64,000 nucleotides of DNA from Euptelea pleiosperma (taxonomy: Eukaryota; Streptophyta; Magnoliopsida; Ranunculales; Eupteleaceae). The position numbers and the translations under genes were made by a program. Under the pieces are notes generated by a model. The model had not been told where the DNA came from and did no database searches. It was given only the letters and a program-made list of their open reading frames with translations. The stretch lies in the NCBI GenBank assembly GCA_035048495.1, contig CM068553.1, forward strand, positions 22,383,190 through 22,447,189, read 5' to 3'. Numbering within the stretch: the first letter of the stretch is position 1; the number at the start of each line of letters is the position of its first letter. Shown in pieces: positions 10,075 through 22,357 of this stretch.

Positions 10075-10923
10075 TTAATGTTTCATCCAAATCCTTCAGA
10101 AGAAATGTCGGTACCCAATAATTATATGGAAGTGGGGACTCCAAGCATCCAAATTCCAGAGTAATGTATTTTTTTCTTAATCATAAAAGTAATTTTTGAT
10201 CTTAAATGCATCAGACACCAAGTTTATTCATCAAGTTTTACTCTGTGTTGGATATGAAATTCAAACATGTTTAACACCAAACACATATCTAAATCTTCAC
10301 TCAAATACGCCCTCTTTTACACCTTTGGAAACCCAAAAATTTGGGAACACTACCAACCATTTCAAACCAGAAATTTATATCAAATTTCTGACCCAAACTA
10401 TGTCCAAAACATCACTAAAGTAGGGGCTGATTTACTACCCAAATCAGTCACTTAAAACAACCCATTTACCACTCATTTCATGACCCACAATCCCACCTAA
10501 TATCAGTGCCAATTTTATTTTATGTTTTAATATGTTAGATGTTTTTATCTTTTTCTTTAAGTTGTGTAGGGACCATGCTCTGTTTGTGTACTTTCTTTAA
10601 TACACCTGTTTGTGCTTGCATGTTATTGCTTTTACATGAGTGTTATCTTATGGGGGCCAACACTTACAAACCTACAATCCCACATATCAGCCTGATCTGC
10701 TTTAAATGGTGAAAATACGAGCAGCAAGTTGCTGTTATGAGCACCAATATTGCAGGCACCCTTACAAACCTATAATCACACATATCAGTTTGATCTTTTC
10801 ATTGTCTTCATTTTTTACCTGCATGCAACCAATGCTTGAAATACAATATTTTTTCCATTCCAATGGTCTAAATTAGATCATTGTCCAAAGACACTTTAGG
10901 GACTTTGAGTGATTTCCCTTGAG
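10075..10923. other. CACTA interior between the captured gene and the transposase remnant
   Basis: A short open stretch (FHPNPSEEMSVPNNYMEVG, about 10082-10138) could be another captured exon, but I cannot identify it. The rest is AT-rich with no recognisable domain. The transposase, read right to left, should have continued here, so most of it has been deleted. Confidence 0.35.
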
Positions 10924-11640
10924 TCAACTTTCAGTTGAAAATATATAGTTGGTAGCATTTTTCTGTATAGAGCGGAGTTGAAAACATATAGTCGAACCAC
11001 ATTTTGGACATGTCTCCATTTCTTCAAATTCCTTTCTAAATATAATACAATCATTCACACATGCATCTATCTTTTTATACTCAAGATCAAATGACTTCAA
11101 TAGCTTCTTTGATGAGTATATGGAATCAGGGATTGTGTTATTTTCTGGTAGCATATCATGCAGTATCTCCAAAAGTCCATTAAAACTCTTATCAGACAAA
11201 CCATTCATAGCTTTATGTTTGAATAAAGCTACTGTTGCTGATAACTTCGTGTACTTTGTACAACCAGGATATAAAAGGGTTTCAGCATCTTCCAAAAACT
11301 TTTTGAAGTCTGTGTCACTTCCCTCTTCATCATATTCTGGAATATCCGCATCTTGTACATATCCAGCTCTACATAACTCATATGTTTCTAACATTCTAAT
11401 ATCAAGTATGTCATCATTCGATTCCTCCCCATGCCAAACAAAAGTATTATATGTCAAATCCATCCCATTAATTATCAAGTGCTCGAACACAGATTCACAA
11501 CTCTTGCATGTTAGGTTCTTACAATCTTTGCATGGGCATCTAATCCTGTCTGGGTCATTTGCATTTGCCTTAGCAAAAGATATAAACTTCCTAACTCCAT
11601 CTTGATACTCACGTGTAAGCCTACCAGATTCAATTTAAAA
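10924..11640 (-). pseudogene. tnp2-like: CACTA transposase N-terminal remnant (transposase-associated domain plus start of TNP2)
   Basis: Read right to left, the frame starts near 11630 with RLTREYQDGVRKFISFA. A cysteine cluster (CPCKDCKNLTCKSC) follows, then YNTFVWHGE, the hallmark of the plant transposase-associated domain. Next come an acidic linker and LLYPGCTKYTKLSATVALF, DCIIFRKEFEEMETCPKCG and a stop at 10924, matching the start of the TNP2 transposase. The normal protein continues for several hundred residues; here it is cut off. The longest uninterrupted frame is 10924-11490 (188 residues from an internal Met). It confirms the CACTA call and gives its direction. Confidence 0.8.
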
Positions 11641-12984
11641 AACATTAAAAACCTGTTTTGATTCATCTGATCTTTTTCCATGATCTTTCAAGCAGGGATA
11701 AACACAGTACTATCCAAGTGAACCGTTGTGACTCAAATTCTATTGAAAGAGTAAACAACGGGTAAAATATGTAGAAAAGTTGTTCCATATATAACAAATC
11801 ATCTAGTAAGAATGCCATCTTTCATCAAGCCCAACTTATGGACTATAAATCAGTTGTACAAAGATCTGGATCCAAAGTCTTCCTCTCCTTAGCTTGTAAT
11901 TTAGTATCCAAAAAGAAAACACATGTGGAAATTCAACGGATGGGCCCCTTGTCCAAAGACCGTACTGATCAATCAATTTTAGCCACTTTATTTTATGGAT
12001 CTTTTCTTAATTGCTAACCTTCTTTTGTTTTAACCTTCCAATTTGGATAATAAGATAAGTTCCTGATGTAAGATCCTTAGTTCAAGACTTGAGCACCCCA
12101 ATAAAATTTGACATGGTTTGACTAATAAAAGTTCTAGATCATTGACTAATAAAATCAGGTGATATGCTGCACCACTAAATCTGTCACACAAACATTTATA
12201 CATTTAGCAAACCATGTTACTGTAGGTAACATGTAGGTCTCTTGAGATAGAGACATAAGCACGCATCTCATGTACTCTAGGTAACATGTATTTACACATT
12301 CAGCAAACTAGCAAACATTTACACTAAATCTATAGGTAACAAAAGACAACCATGTACACTTCAACAAATCTGTCACATAGACATGAGCACGCATCTCATT
12401 CCGGAAAACAAAAGAGGAGTACAAAACAAAGATATTCTTAAGCTAACATAAATGCCAAAACAATTATATGAGCCTAAAATATGAAAAAGAATTGACCCAA
12501 CATAATATATATATATATAAGCAAAGACATGACACCTAAGTTGAAACAGACCCACAAAAATTTGATAAAATATGTGCTATCAAGCTCTATGCAGCACATA
12601 TCAACACTTATTTCTTATAAAGTTTTCCCCATGGTAAAAGAAAAAAGAATGTGGTTACCGAGGAATATCTTAAACGAGTAAAAGAATGATTGCCTACCAA
12701 CACAACTTGAAGATCAAAAGACCTGCAAGACTGGCCTCTTCCCAACCCTCTTGATCTTTTTATCCATCTACCCCAAAAGCAAATTTGGCTCTAGATAGCA
12801 ACCTGTTGATTGATAAGGCTTGCACACAAGCAACCACAATTATCCACACCATTTTGTACACATTCATGGACACACATGCTTTCTATAATTAGAAAACAGC
12901 TAGCACTTGAAGGTTTATGAACAATGTGGCATAAACATTGCCTCTTCATTTTGAAGATTCGTTATCCAATAAAAAGCATAAGGT
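11641..12984. other. CACTA interior, no gene recognised
   Basis: AT-rich sequence with short local duplications (AGCACGCATCTCAT near 12252 and 12388; GGTAACATGTA at 12224 and 12271) and an AT microsatellite near 12506-12519. No domain is visible on either strand. Confidence 0.4.
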
Positions 12985-13430
12985 TAAAAAACGTCAAATT
13001 CCTACCGTTAAAATTAACCCATAAAAATAACTTCAATCTAATCACTTAGAAATCACTAATCAGGCTAATTTTTGGTTTACAGGTCCACCAAGGGACTGCC
13101 AAACATCCAGATGGTCAGCGTCCACTAAGAGTGTGCCATGTGGCTCATATTGTGCATTGTGACAGAAGCATCTGACACAATGTTATGACAAAAGTTTTAC
13201 TTTACTTCTTGAGAGTAAAACTTCTGTCACAACGTTGTAATAGAAGTTTGACTCTCAAGAATTTAAGTAAAACTTTTGTCACAATGTTGTGACAGAAGCA
13301 ACGCACAATACGAGCCACAAGCACACTCTTAGTGGACGCTGCCCATATGGATGTTTGGCCAATTCTCGGTGGACCTATAAACCAAAAATCAGCCTGATTA
13401 GTGATTTACAACCTTTGGATCTTTGCAAAG
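12985..13430. repeat. Inside-out pair of Mutator-like MITE arms with a central hairpin
   Basis: The left arm (about 13005-13197) reads from the MITE interior to its outer end, and the right arm (about 13267-13430) reads from the outer end to the interior. This is the reverse of the order in the intact copy at 5034-5430. Between them is a smaller inverted repeat, CTTGAGAGTAAAACTTCT ... AGAAGTTTGACTCTCAAG (about 13206-13257). The whole region can fold into a long hairpin. No target-site duplication is evident. Confidence 0.6.
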
Positions 13431-16400
13431 GAAGCCCTAGCATTAGATGTTAAATCAAAAGAAAGAAGCCTCAGACACCCGTCTAATTCAAATCACATTG
13501 TGAAATGTCTTAGTCTCATCAATTTCTCAGTAAGAAATAACTTCAAACTTCTGTTTTATCTAGAGATTACTAGAAAAAAATTTGTCAAAATTCCAAAAAG
13601 AAAAGAGAAAAAAATATATTGATGTAAAGCTTCAATATATTTCTGCAGGTTTGTTGACAGCAACAAAAACCTCTTAAATATAATCCAAAAATGAACAAGG
13701 GTGAGGAAAAAAATTGATGTCTGAGTAGACACTAATATTATTATTCAATTAGACAAGAAACAAGCACCAAAACCCATAACGAGAGTTTTATGTCTCTACA
13801 AAAACCTAATCTAGTAGAATTTCTTTACTACTAACAAGCTAAACTTCAATTGTGCAAAAACTCCCTAAAAAAATAATAATAAATAAAAACATCAATAGAA
13901 CCCATAAAATCACTATTCACATTTTTCAAACATAGACCACCAAAACCTTTTAAAACTTCTCCTACAAAAAAATCACTAATACCTCTAAAAAACTAAACAA
14001 TCCTAAGGACTAAATTTCAACACAAACAGATGTTGGTGTCCTGTGAATTGTATGTAATAGTGCTGCATCAATTCTCCTTAGTCGGGAGTAATCCAACACT
14101 ATCGAATTTGCATTCCCTTGTTGTCAAAATTCCCCTACAATCCACAATTTTATTCACCCCCCCCCCCCCATTCGACTAAAAACCATCTCCACCAAATAAG
14201 GGTTGGTCCCTTCAGTTTAGCAGTCACAAATTCAACCAACCTATCCTTAGTTAATATGTCACTCAAAGAGATTGACAGCATGAGCTTGGAGATTACCAAG
14301 TATCGAAATTCCAGCAAACCAGTGTCCAATTTTTACTCGAATCGCTGGGCGACCATGCAGATCAACAGTTCCTTTCTTCAACCTCTCCTAATTCCTTGGA
14401 CTTACCCTGCAACAAATATAGACAAATAAAAAAAAAGATTAAAACTCTAACCCTAATCAAAAGTAGGTAAACTCAATTTTTATAAGAGACAAACTAAAAC
14501 CTTAATCCTAACAAAAATAAAAACAAAACCCTTTGATTTAAGGAACAATTGATTGTTGAAAAATCTAAATGTTGTATTTTGTGAAAGCAAATCCATGGAT
14601 TCAGAGTAACTTTGGTAGGAAAAACAAACCTGAGTGTGGTTATTCATCGTTAGAATCTAGGACCAATTGGAATGATTAATTTCAAGGTTCTTACGGTTAC
14701 CAAAGTCACGAACGGATCTACTATTTCCATGCATAAGTGTGGCTATTCATAATAAACAAGTCAGTGACGAATGGTTGCTTTTAGTGATTCGATTAAGCCG
14801 TTAGATGAAACACAAAATAGAACTTTTGAAATTTCTGCACGGAACCCAAAGTTGGGTGTGACAGAAGAGGATTACAAGTTTCAACTGAGTCTTCCAACAT
14901 AATCCACATTTATTAACGGTGACATAGCAGAAGTTCCATGTTATCAATCTTTCCATTCGTGGTGTATTATTAATCTAAGTCATGTAACCTCAATGTGAAG
15001 ATATCAATCCACACTTCCCTACCAAAAGAAAAAGAAATGAATGGTAGTTGACCTGAAGATATAAGCCCCCATAGTACTTAGAGCCTCTTTCGCCCGTTGC
15101 CCTCTATCCCCAGTGCTCACCTGTGTGAGAGCAGCATATAACATAGTTAGAACCGATCACATCCCATAACTACATTAGTGGAAAGCTTTAATTGCCAAAG
15201 ACATGGGTGTTGGCCCATGGACAATTTGTCAGCACAACCAATAAACAGAGCATTATGAAATAAAATAGCAAATAAAAATCATAGTAAGAACAACAAAGCA
15301 ACAATCTATTGGAATGTGTAGACAAGTCATTTGGGGCTTAAAGTCAAAAATTGAAATCAAGTCCTAGTATGAGCTGAAAGCAATTAGAAGAGGTTCCTAA
15401 CTTTGCTTGCTTCCCATTTGGCAATCATGGTACACTTAGAAAGATTTTATTTTATATTTTTTAAATGCTTAGAAAGAAAGAATTAAAGGAAGGATTTGAT
15501 GGAATTTCAGATGATTCTTGAAGTTCTCAAGGAGTTACATTGATTGTTTCTAAAGGGAAGAAGGAACGAATTAAGTTTTTAATCGGGATATCCCAATATT
15601 TTTGAGTTAGCACTTATAGGATTCAACAGAAAATTGGCGAAGTTGAAGTTTAGAACCTGGCCCTAGCATGCAATTACCAACTAGTCACACAAAATTAAAT
15701 TTTTTTTAACATTTAGAGCACACCACTATTCCAAATCAATCAAAGGCTTGGAAAATCCATATCAACACTCATTACCTTCATTATACAGCACTCCACTATG
15801 GCCTAAGAAAACTTGCAAATAATGATATTATATTCAACTTGACCATAAAACATCGTGAAGTGTGGATGGAAGTGAGACACAAAAATCAGTCCTTGCAATG
15901 GCATAACAAGGACTAGTATGTCGCTTACATGGCATGGAATTTACTTAAAAGTAAAAATTTTGACATGGATATTGTAAGAATTGTAATATAAGTTCATAAG
16001 CCAATCAATAAATCAACACATCCTTAACCCAGATATTTTTAGTGAAGTATGTCGATTGAAATTAACCACTGCCAAGAGAAAACTGAAGAACAAACAAGGT
16101 AGCAAACTAATCACACAGAAGATCAAGGATGATGGCCCAAATATAGGGATTGAAGTTTTTGGCTAATTGGTGGGTTGTACACCAAAATATTCAAAATGCA
16201 ACTTAGCAGTGGTGTGGTGTGTCATCTATATGTTGACATTACAGTCAATCTCACTACTAATAATATAGGGGTATGCCATAATGCTCTTCATAATGGAAAT
16301 TTTATATTGTTGGTGTAGTATGTTATCTATATGTTGACATTATGGCTAATCTCACTAATAATAAGGCAAAGAGCAGTGTGCCATAATGCCCCTCATAGAT

Positions 16401-17869
16401 TCTAACCATCAGATAAATTAAACCTTTTTTATGGAATAAAATATCTCTCTATATATATATGGGCTGAGATAAGTTGACTACTAGGTGATGTCCTTGGGCT
16501 CTTGGGCTTCTCTTACTTGTTTCACATGACCTTAGTTGTTTGTAACTAGTTTAGGCTACGTAATAATCTGATTCACAACTTCAAAGGTTTATGGTCATTT
16601 GACAATGATCCCTTCTCTAATGCTAGCCATGGTTGCCTGAAACTATGGTGGCGTTACCTATATTTTACCTTCCAAGGCCATTTGCTATATGTGCATAATC
16701 AACATAAAACATTTCGCATAGTGACAACTCATCTAGAATTAAGAATTCAATCACTTCACATAACGAGCTACTTTTAAAATCAACTGAAATAACTTATCTA
16801 TATAATAATTTAAAAATCCCCAATAATGTGATTTTAGATAAATAGAAAGCATCCCTAAATGCAATTAAAGGGAATATTTGAAATAATTACTGGAGTTATC
16901 TCTTAAAGACAACATGAGGACCAAAGACATGCAACTGCCCTAGCATTCCTCTATCCATCTATTCGAGAAGTTCCAACCAAAAACGATGAATTTCAGCTCA
17001 ACAAACCTGGCTGCATTCTCTGTTAAAAGCCCATCAATAGTTTGCACTATCTTTACCCAAAATTACCATTAAAACCCTTCCCTGATCAACCCTAAAATCA
17101 TTTCCAAAGCTAGCCATTATGCAATCAAAATAAAGTAACGAGTTCAATCATGTCCACATTCAACGACCTTTACAATCGCTAAAACTAAGATTAATAACAA
17201 AACAGCCAAAACAATGGAAACCACTAAAATCAAGAGATTTCCAAAGAGCAAAAGCGAAGTAGAACAAAAATAAACCATTAAAGGTACGATTAATAACATC
17301 AGTGATAGGAATTCACCTGTGCTGTCCTATTTCTTACCAATTTCTAATAGGGTGAGAAATCTCTGGGTCCAATGCAAGTAGGGATTGAAGGGAACAAGTC
17401 GGAATGCTTCAGCACAGTGTGGACTAGGGCGATTTAGGGCATAAAACGTAGGTTTTCTAAAAGGGTGAATGTGGAGGTGTAATGATTGAAGGAGGAAATT
17501 TAGGGTTTCGGGAAGTAGAAGAGAGAGCAAAGGGTTTGAGGGTGTTTGAAGGTCAGAAAATGAGAGAAGAAGAGGACGTCATCAGCTTCTCAAGGCCTCT
17601 CTCTATTTTGTTCTCCCTTTCTTAGGCAATGGCCTCAATGTCACCATGGCTTTCACTGAGATGGAGCTTTATGTACGTTCTTCAACGGCGGCAAAAGAGG
17701 AGATGACGGAGATGAGACTGAAGGAACGAGGACGACGAGGGCTAATGATGGTGGGAGTTTTCTTCTGAGATGGAGAAGAAGGTAGGAGATGAAGAGAAGG
17801 GCATGAACAAGAGCATGGGTGGGAATGGGAAAAGCCAAGATGAAAACTCCCTTTTAGATGAAAACTAGA
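13431..17869. other. CACTA interior and probable 5' region, no gene recognised
   Basis: No convincing coding sequence is present. Visible are a C-run at 14158-14168, an imperfect tandem duplication with a 101-bp period (about 16210-16400), and a GA/CT-rich stretch at 17330-17860 that gives short leucine- and proline-rich frames on the minus strand. Given the transposase direction, the right end may hold the old 5' leader. Confidence 0.35.
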
Positions 17870-18008
17870 GGGTTTATTTTAGTTAAAGAGCTTAAAGTAA
17901 GTATTAACTGCGTTCAAAGAATGGATGCCGTAATAAAATCGAGTTTAACGGCGTTTTCCTCTAATTGTTATTATCTTAATGCCATTATAAGCATAATTTG
18001 TTGTAGTG
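17870..18008. repeat. CACTA right subterminal repeats and terminal inverted repeat
   Basis: CTGCGTTCAAAGAATGGATGCC, AACGGCGTTTTCC and AATGCCATTATAAG mirror the left subterminal motifs, and the element ends TTTGTTGTAGTG. Confidence 0.65.
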
Positions 18009-19375
18009 GTAACTGCCCATTTGTTAGTTAAAGATCGTGTACGCTCGATTAGGAAAGTAACTTAGTGGCTATAGAAATTAGTTAAAATGAATAAAATATA
18101 ATGGTCAAACCTAGTCATTGGATAGACCCAAGTCTGAGTCAAAGATATTGACTATTGCGAGAGTCCAATCAATTGGATACTCATACCCAATCTATTGGAC
18201 ATAGCCCAATCAATTGGAGACTTCGTGTAATCGATTGGAAGCTACGAGGCAAAAACTTATTTCAGCCCGATCGATTGGAGACTCTGTGAAATTGATTGGA
18301 GTCATGGGGACAAACTTTTTTGAGTCCAATCAATTGGAGATCTCTGTGTAATCGATTGGAGCCTACGGATCAGGAAACTTATTGAGGCCAATCGATTGGA
18401 CATGGACCAATCGGTTGGACTCAGAGTACAATCAATTGGACCTTGCTCGAACTCAGTCTCTCTCAGATCCGAATTTCGTGGTTCCATTATCTCACATCAC
18501 ACACAACTCAAGTTCACGAATTCTATAGATACAACCCTTCTATACCTTCTCTAAATACACACAGAGACATAGAGTGACTCAATCTTCAAGAGAGAGAAGA
18601 AAATGTTTTATTTATTAGAGTATCCATTTGAAGAGCAATAAGCTTGTTTCCCATTCACATCTTGTGAGCTTGTTCTTCTTTTTAATCAAAGCCAAGTGCT
18701 TGATCCATCCCTCAGCTTAGGTCTTCTACTCATATATTCGACCTAGTAGCCTGAGTGTACCAGTGTGACTCAACACCTTTTGAGCAACCTAGGGTTCAGG
18801 GTGAACTGAATCCTTCACTTTCTATAAAGGCGGGAGTGTTGAGAATTAAGATCAGAGGAGTTGATCAACGGTAGGTTTGGGGTGTACCAAACTGAACAAG
18901 CGGACAAGGCTTCTTGGCTAGAAGGGCGCGCGTGGATTCATAGCATTGATTCAAAGGATGTGGACGCATCGGTAGTAGACCTTGGCTAAGGTTGGAAGTT
19001 GTATTTGCAACAGTACTGCGTAGGTAACCTTTGTTTCGTTTAACTTTTTAGTTAGTAATACTTTCCGTCTGGATGTGGTCTTATGGTTTTTCCTTGGCTA
19101 AGTTTTTCACGTAAAAATCTCTTGTCTTGTATGATTGTTTGTTTGTATTCCACAATCTATCTTGATTAGACCAAATGATGAAAAGAAAATATACCACGGA
19201 GGTATATTCAATTTGAGCCGATTGTGATAATCTTTTATAAAACAACTAAGGCATGCGATTTTGTTCTCCTACCATAGACCAGTAAAACTGTGTAGGTATA
19301 ATTAATTTTAAATACCTAATCAACCCCCCCCCTCTAGGTATATTGGATTAAAGAGAACGGACCAGTGTAATTTCA
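18009..19375 (+). repeat. A1 3' LTR, second part
   Basis: Continues the LTR from 2735 after the CACTA insertion. It holds about eleven copies or variants of CCAATCGATTGG between 18166 and 18445, a TATA-like TCTATAGATACA near 18519, and the block matching bases 1-281. It ends GTGTAATTTCA at 19375. The A-family LTR is about 1.55 kb. Confidence 0.85.
18166..18445 (+). promoter_or_regulatory. CCAATCGATTGG palindrome array in the A1 LTR
   Basis: About eleven imperfect copies of a 12-bp palindrome sit 75-350 bp upstream of the LTR TATA-like box. The same array occurs in the second LTR at 19725-20012 with different point changes. The position fits U3 enhancer repeats of Sirevirus-type elements. Confidence 0.6.
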
Positions 19376-19381
19376 AATAAT
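19376..19381. other. Six-base junction between two A-family LTRs
   Basis: AATAAT separates the end of the A1 3' LTR (CA at 19375) from the start of the next A-family LTR (TG at 19382). Bases 19377-19381 (ATAAT) match 43050-43054, the duplication on the far side of the second LTR. The uninterrupted copia sequence at about 30646 reads CAATAATGAC, so both insertions hit the same place in S1. Confidence 0.7.
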
Positions 19382-20606
19382 TGTAAGAATATTTTTATAT
19401 TCAATTAGGCAAAGATTCTGTTTGACATTAAAACATTCTTGTAACCATTCCTACGAGCACCAGTGCAGTGTGAAGATGTCGTGGTACGCATACTTTGTCG
19501 ACTACTTGAAGACTAGAAGACAGAGACAGTAAGAATCAGATGGTTGACGACAGAAGTCATCTGAGTAACTGCCCATTTGTCAGTTAAAGATCGTGTACGC
19601 TCAATTAGGAAGGTAAGTGACTTAGTGGCCATAGGAATATATCTAAAATGAATAAAATATAATGGTCAAACCTAGTCATTGGACAGACCCGAGTCTGAGT
19701 CAAAGATATTGACTAATGGGAGAGTCCAATCAATTGGAGGACTCTATGTAATCGATTGGAAGCTATGAGGCAGAAACTTATTTCAGCCCAATCGATTAAG
19801 GACTCTGTGTAATCGATTGGAAGCTACGAGGCAGAAACTTATTTCAGCCCAATCGATTAGAGACTCTGTGAAATCGATTGGAGTCTTCGGGATAGAAACA
19901 TATTTGAGTCCAATCGATTGGAGACCTCTGTGTAATCGATTGGAGCATATGGAACATGAAACTTATTGAGGCCAATCGATGGCCCAATCGATTAGACCCA
20001 GAGTACAATCGATTCGACCTTACACGAACTTCGTATTTCTTAGATCCAATTTTCTTAGTTCCATTATCCCACATTCTATAGGACTCAGGGTCATGAAATT
20101 CTATAAATACAACTCTTTTATACATTCTCTAAACACACACAGAGATACAAAGTGACTCAATCTTTCAAGAGAGAGAAGAAAAGGATTATTTATTAGAGTG
20201 TCCATTCGAAGAGCAATAAGCTTGTTTCTCATTCACATCTTGTGAGCTTGTTCTTCTTCTTGATCAACGCCAAGTGCTTGATCCTTGCTCAGCTTAGGTC
20301 TTCCACTCATATATTCGACCTAGTAACTTGAGTGTACCAGTGTGACTCAACACCTTTTGAGCAACCTAGGGTTCAGGGTGTATTAAATCCTTCACCTTCT
20401 GTAAAGGCGAGTGTTGAGAATTAAGATCGGAGGAGCCGATCGATGGTAGGTTTGGGGAGTACCAAACTGAACAAGCAGACAAGGCTTCTTGGCTGGAAGG
20501 GTGCACATGGATTCGTAGCGTTAATTCAGAGGACGTGGATGCATCGACATTAGGACTTGGCTAAAGTTGGAAGCTATATTTGCAATGGTGCTGCATAGGT
20601 AACCTT
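19382..20606 (+). repeat. A-family solo LTR, left part
   Basis: Starts TGTAAGAATATT and matches the A1 LTR. A palindrome array is at 19725-20012 and a TATA box CTATAAATACA at 20101-20111. It is split after GGTAACCTT by copia element S2; the rest is at 42705-43049. No internal genes of this element are present, and ATAAT flanks the whole LTR, so it is a solo LTR. Confidence 0.85.
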
Positions 20607-22138
20607 TAAAATTCCCTTTTAATTACCAGGTTAAGTCCTAGAGGGGGGTGAATAGGATAATTTTTAAATCCTCTGCGAATTCTTTATGGAATAAAAAATT
20701 ATTGATCACACAAGGTGGAAAAGGATCAAGCAATTAATATATCAATCATCCATAGAAGCATAGATTTGAGAAACAATTATGCAAATAATTACAATCACAC
20801 GAGACTCAGATTTATAGTGGTTCGGTGACTCCGCACCTATGTCCACTGTCCAATACTCACCACGAGTAGTATTATATTATTTCAATCATGCATTACAACA
20901 TTTCCAATCAAAATAAATAATCAACCAGCTAAGATTCCACTTAGTCTCAATCTAACGAGAATCGCTTCTCACTCACCTAGAGAGTCAGCCTACGCCAGTA
21001 GTCTATTTAAAAAAATTCTTTTCTCTTGGATCTATAATCCACAACTTAGTTAGATGAGTCCACACTCATCCAACAATCACAAAATAACAGTGTTCACAAA
21101 TATCGAATTCTATCAACAAGGTATTGGTTCATAGAAATACTTACCTCTCGATGAATACAATCGAATGAAAAATCCTTTGAAGAAGAATTTGCCGAAGAGA
21201 AGCTTTGCCAAGAGTAATCCTCTTCTTAAAAGAAGATTCTTGCAGACTAATAATACCAAATAGTCTCTTCCAAACACTTAGAGACTTCACAACGAATTCT
21301 CAGCTTTGCTCTAGTGAAGCTCTCACAAATTCCAGATCTTTGGACTTAAAGAATGATAATCAAGTAAAGTAGAGATCTCTTGATTGGGTTAATTCTATCA
21401 AAGGGAGAGGGCTCTTATTTATAAGCAGGCCTCCCTTTGCTAGAACTGTACCGAATATAGCCGTTTGAATGACCAAAATGCGCTTCTAATCGCATATAAG
21501 ATTTTGTCAAACGAGATCCGAAACTGGCGGGGTCGACCGCATTATTGGTCGGTCGATAGAGCCTTTAGTCAGTCACTCGCTCAGGCTTTAAGCCAACAAT
21601 CTTGAACCCAAGAGTTAGGGTCGACAGGACCACTTTGCCCTATCGACCGGACCTGCGGTCGCCCGCACAAATGATCCGGTCGGCCGGATAGTTTTGTCCA
21701 TAGCCAAATGTTTACCAAATTCTAAGAAATTCACTTCTCATCACACATACAAACCCTAACCAAAATTTAACCATCTAGGGTACAACTAAATCCACTGGCA
21801 AAGCACGGTTTTACCCTCAGATTTGCGTAAATAACCGCAACACGAGTTTCTTCATAGTTGAATATTCGTTGAGTGAGAACGTACTTGAGCTTTTTGACTT
21901 TGTCTTTAGTTGAGCTTGATCAGTTGACTTTGTCTTCAGTTGTACTTGATAATCTTGACTTTGTCTTCAATTGATCTTGAACACTTGGGTTGTCTTTTCT
22001 TCAACTTCAATCCTTCTTTTGTTTTGTCGAACTCCACTTGATTTTTGATGCTTCAGTCTTCAGAGGATTCAGGCACAACAATACATATTTTTATCGAAGA
22101 ACTAAGTATTCCTGGGATTTGACAACCAAGACTTTTCA
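20607..22138 (-). repeat. S2 3' LTR
   Basis: Read on the minus strand it runs from TGAAAAGTC (22138) to GGGAATTTTA (20607; the last two bases are TA instead of CA). It contains GGTCGACCGG-type palindromes at about 21535-21690 and a TATA-like TTATAAATAAG (minus strand, about 21413-21425). Confidence 0.85.
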
Positions 22139-22152
22139 ATCTCCTCCTTTGG
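22139..22152 (-). other. S2 polypurine tract
   Basis: On the minus strand the sequence CCAAAGGAGGAGAT directly precedes the 3' LTR. It corresponds to CCAAAGGGGGAGAT of A1 and marks the plus-strand primer site. Confidence 0.8.
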
Positions 22153-22357
22153 CAATGCTAGGACAAAAACAAATACTTACCCAATTATATTACACTTCTT
22201 ACCCATTAAAAAACAAATAAAAAAATGCTTCCCTTAAGTACAAGGAGGCATCGCTGTAGCTCGCGATTAGTATCGTGATTGGTACCACACTTATTGCAAA
22301 CAACCTATTGCTACAAAATAAACAACTTGACAAAAAAAATCTTTGACAATAGCTTCT

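Larger units (their letters stand above)
2736..18008 (-). mobile_element. CACTA (En/Spm) DNA transposon, degenerate, 15.3 kb
   Basis: The ends are inverted repeats: CTACAACAAAA on the left and TTTGTTGTAGTG on the right, so the original end is CACTACAACAAA and the left copy has lost CA. The A-family LTR is interrupted exactly here, and the 3-bp target GTA is repeated at 2733-2735 and 18009-18011, as CACTA elements do. Subterminal copies of AACGCC / GGCGTT occur at both ends. The only transposase remnant is on the minus strand (10924-11640), so the 5' end is probably the right end. Inside are a captured dehydrogenase fragment, a hAT element and MITE arms. No full transposase remains, so any movement would have needed a partner. 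Confidence 0.8.

Noticed and set aside
11120..11605. 161-codon plus-strand frame
   Set aside because: Antisense shadow of the CACTA transposase remnant, which has clear domain motifs on the minus strand.
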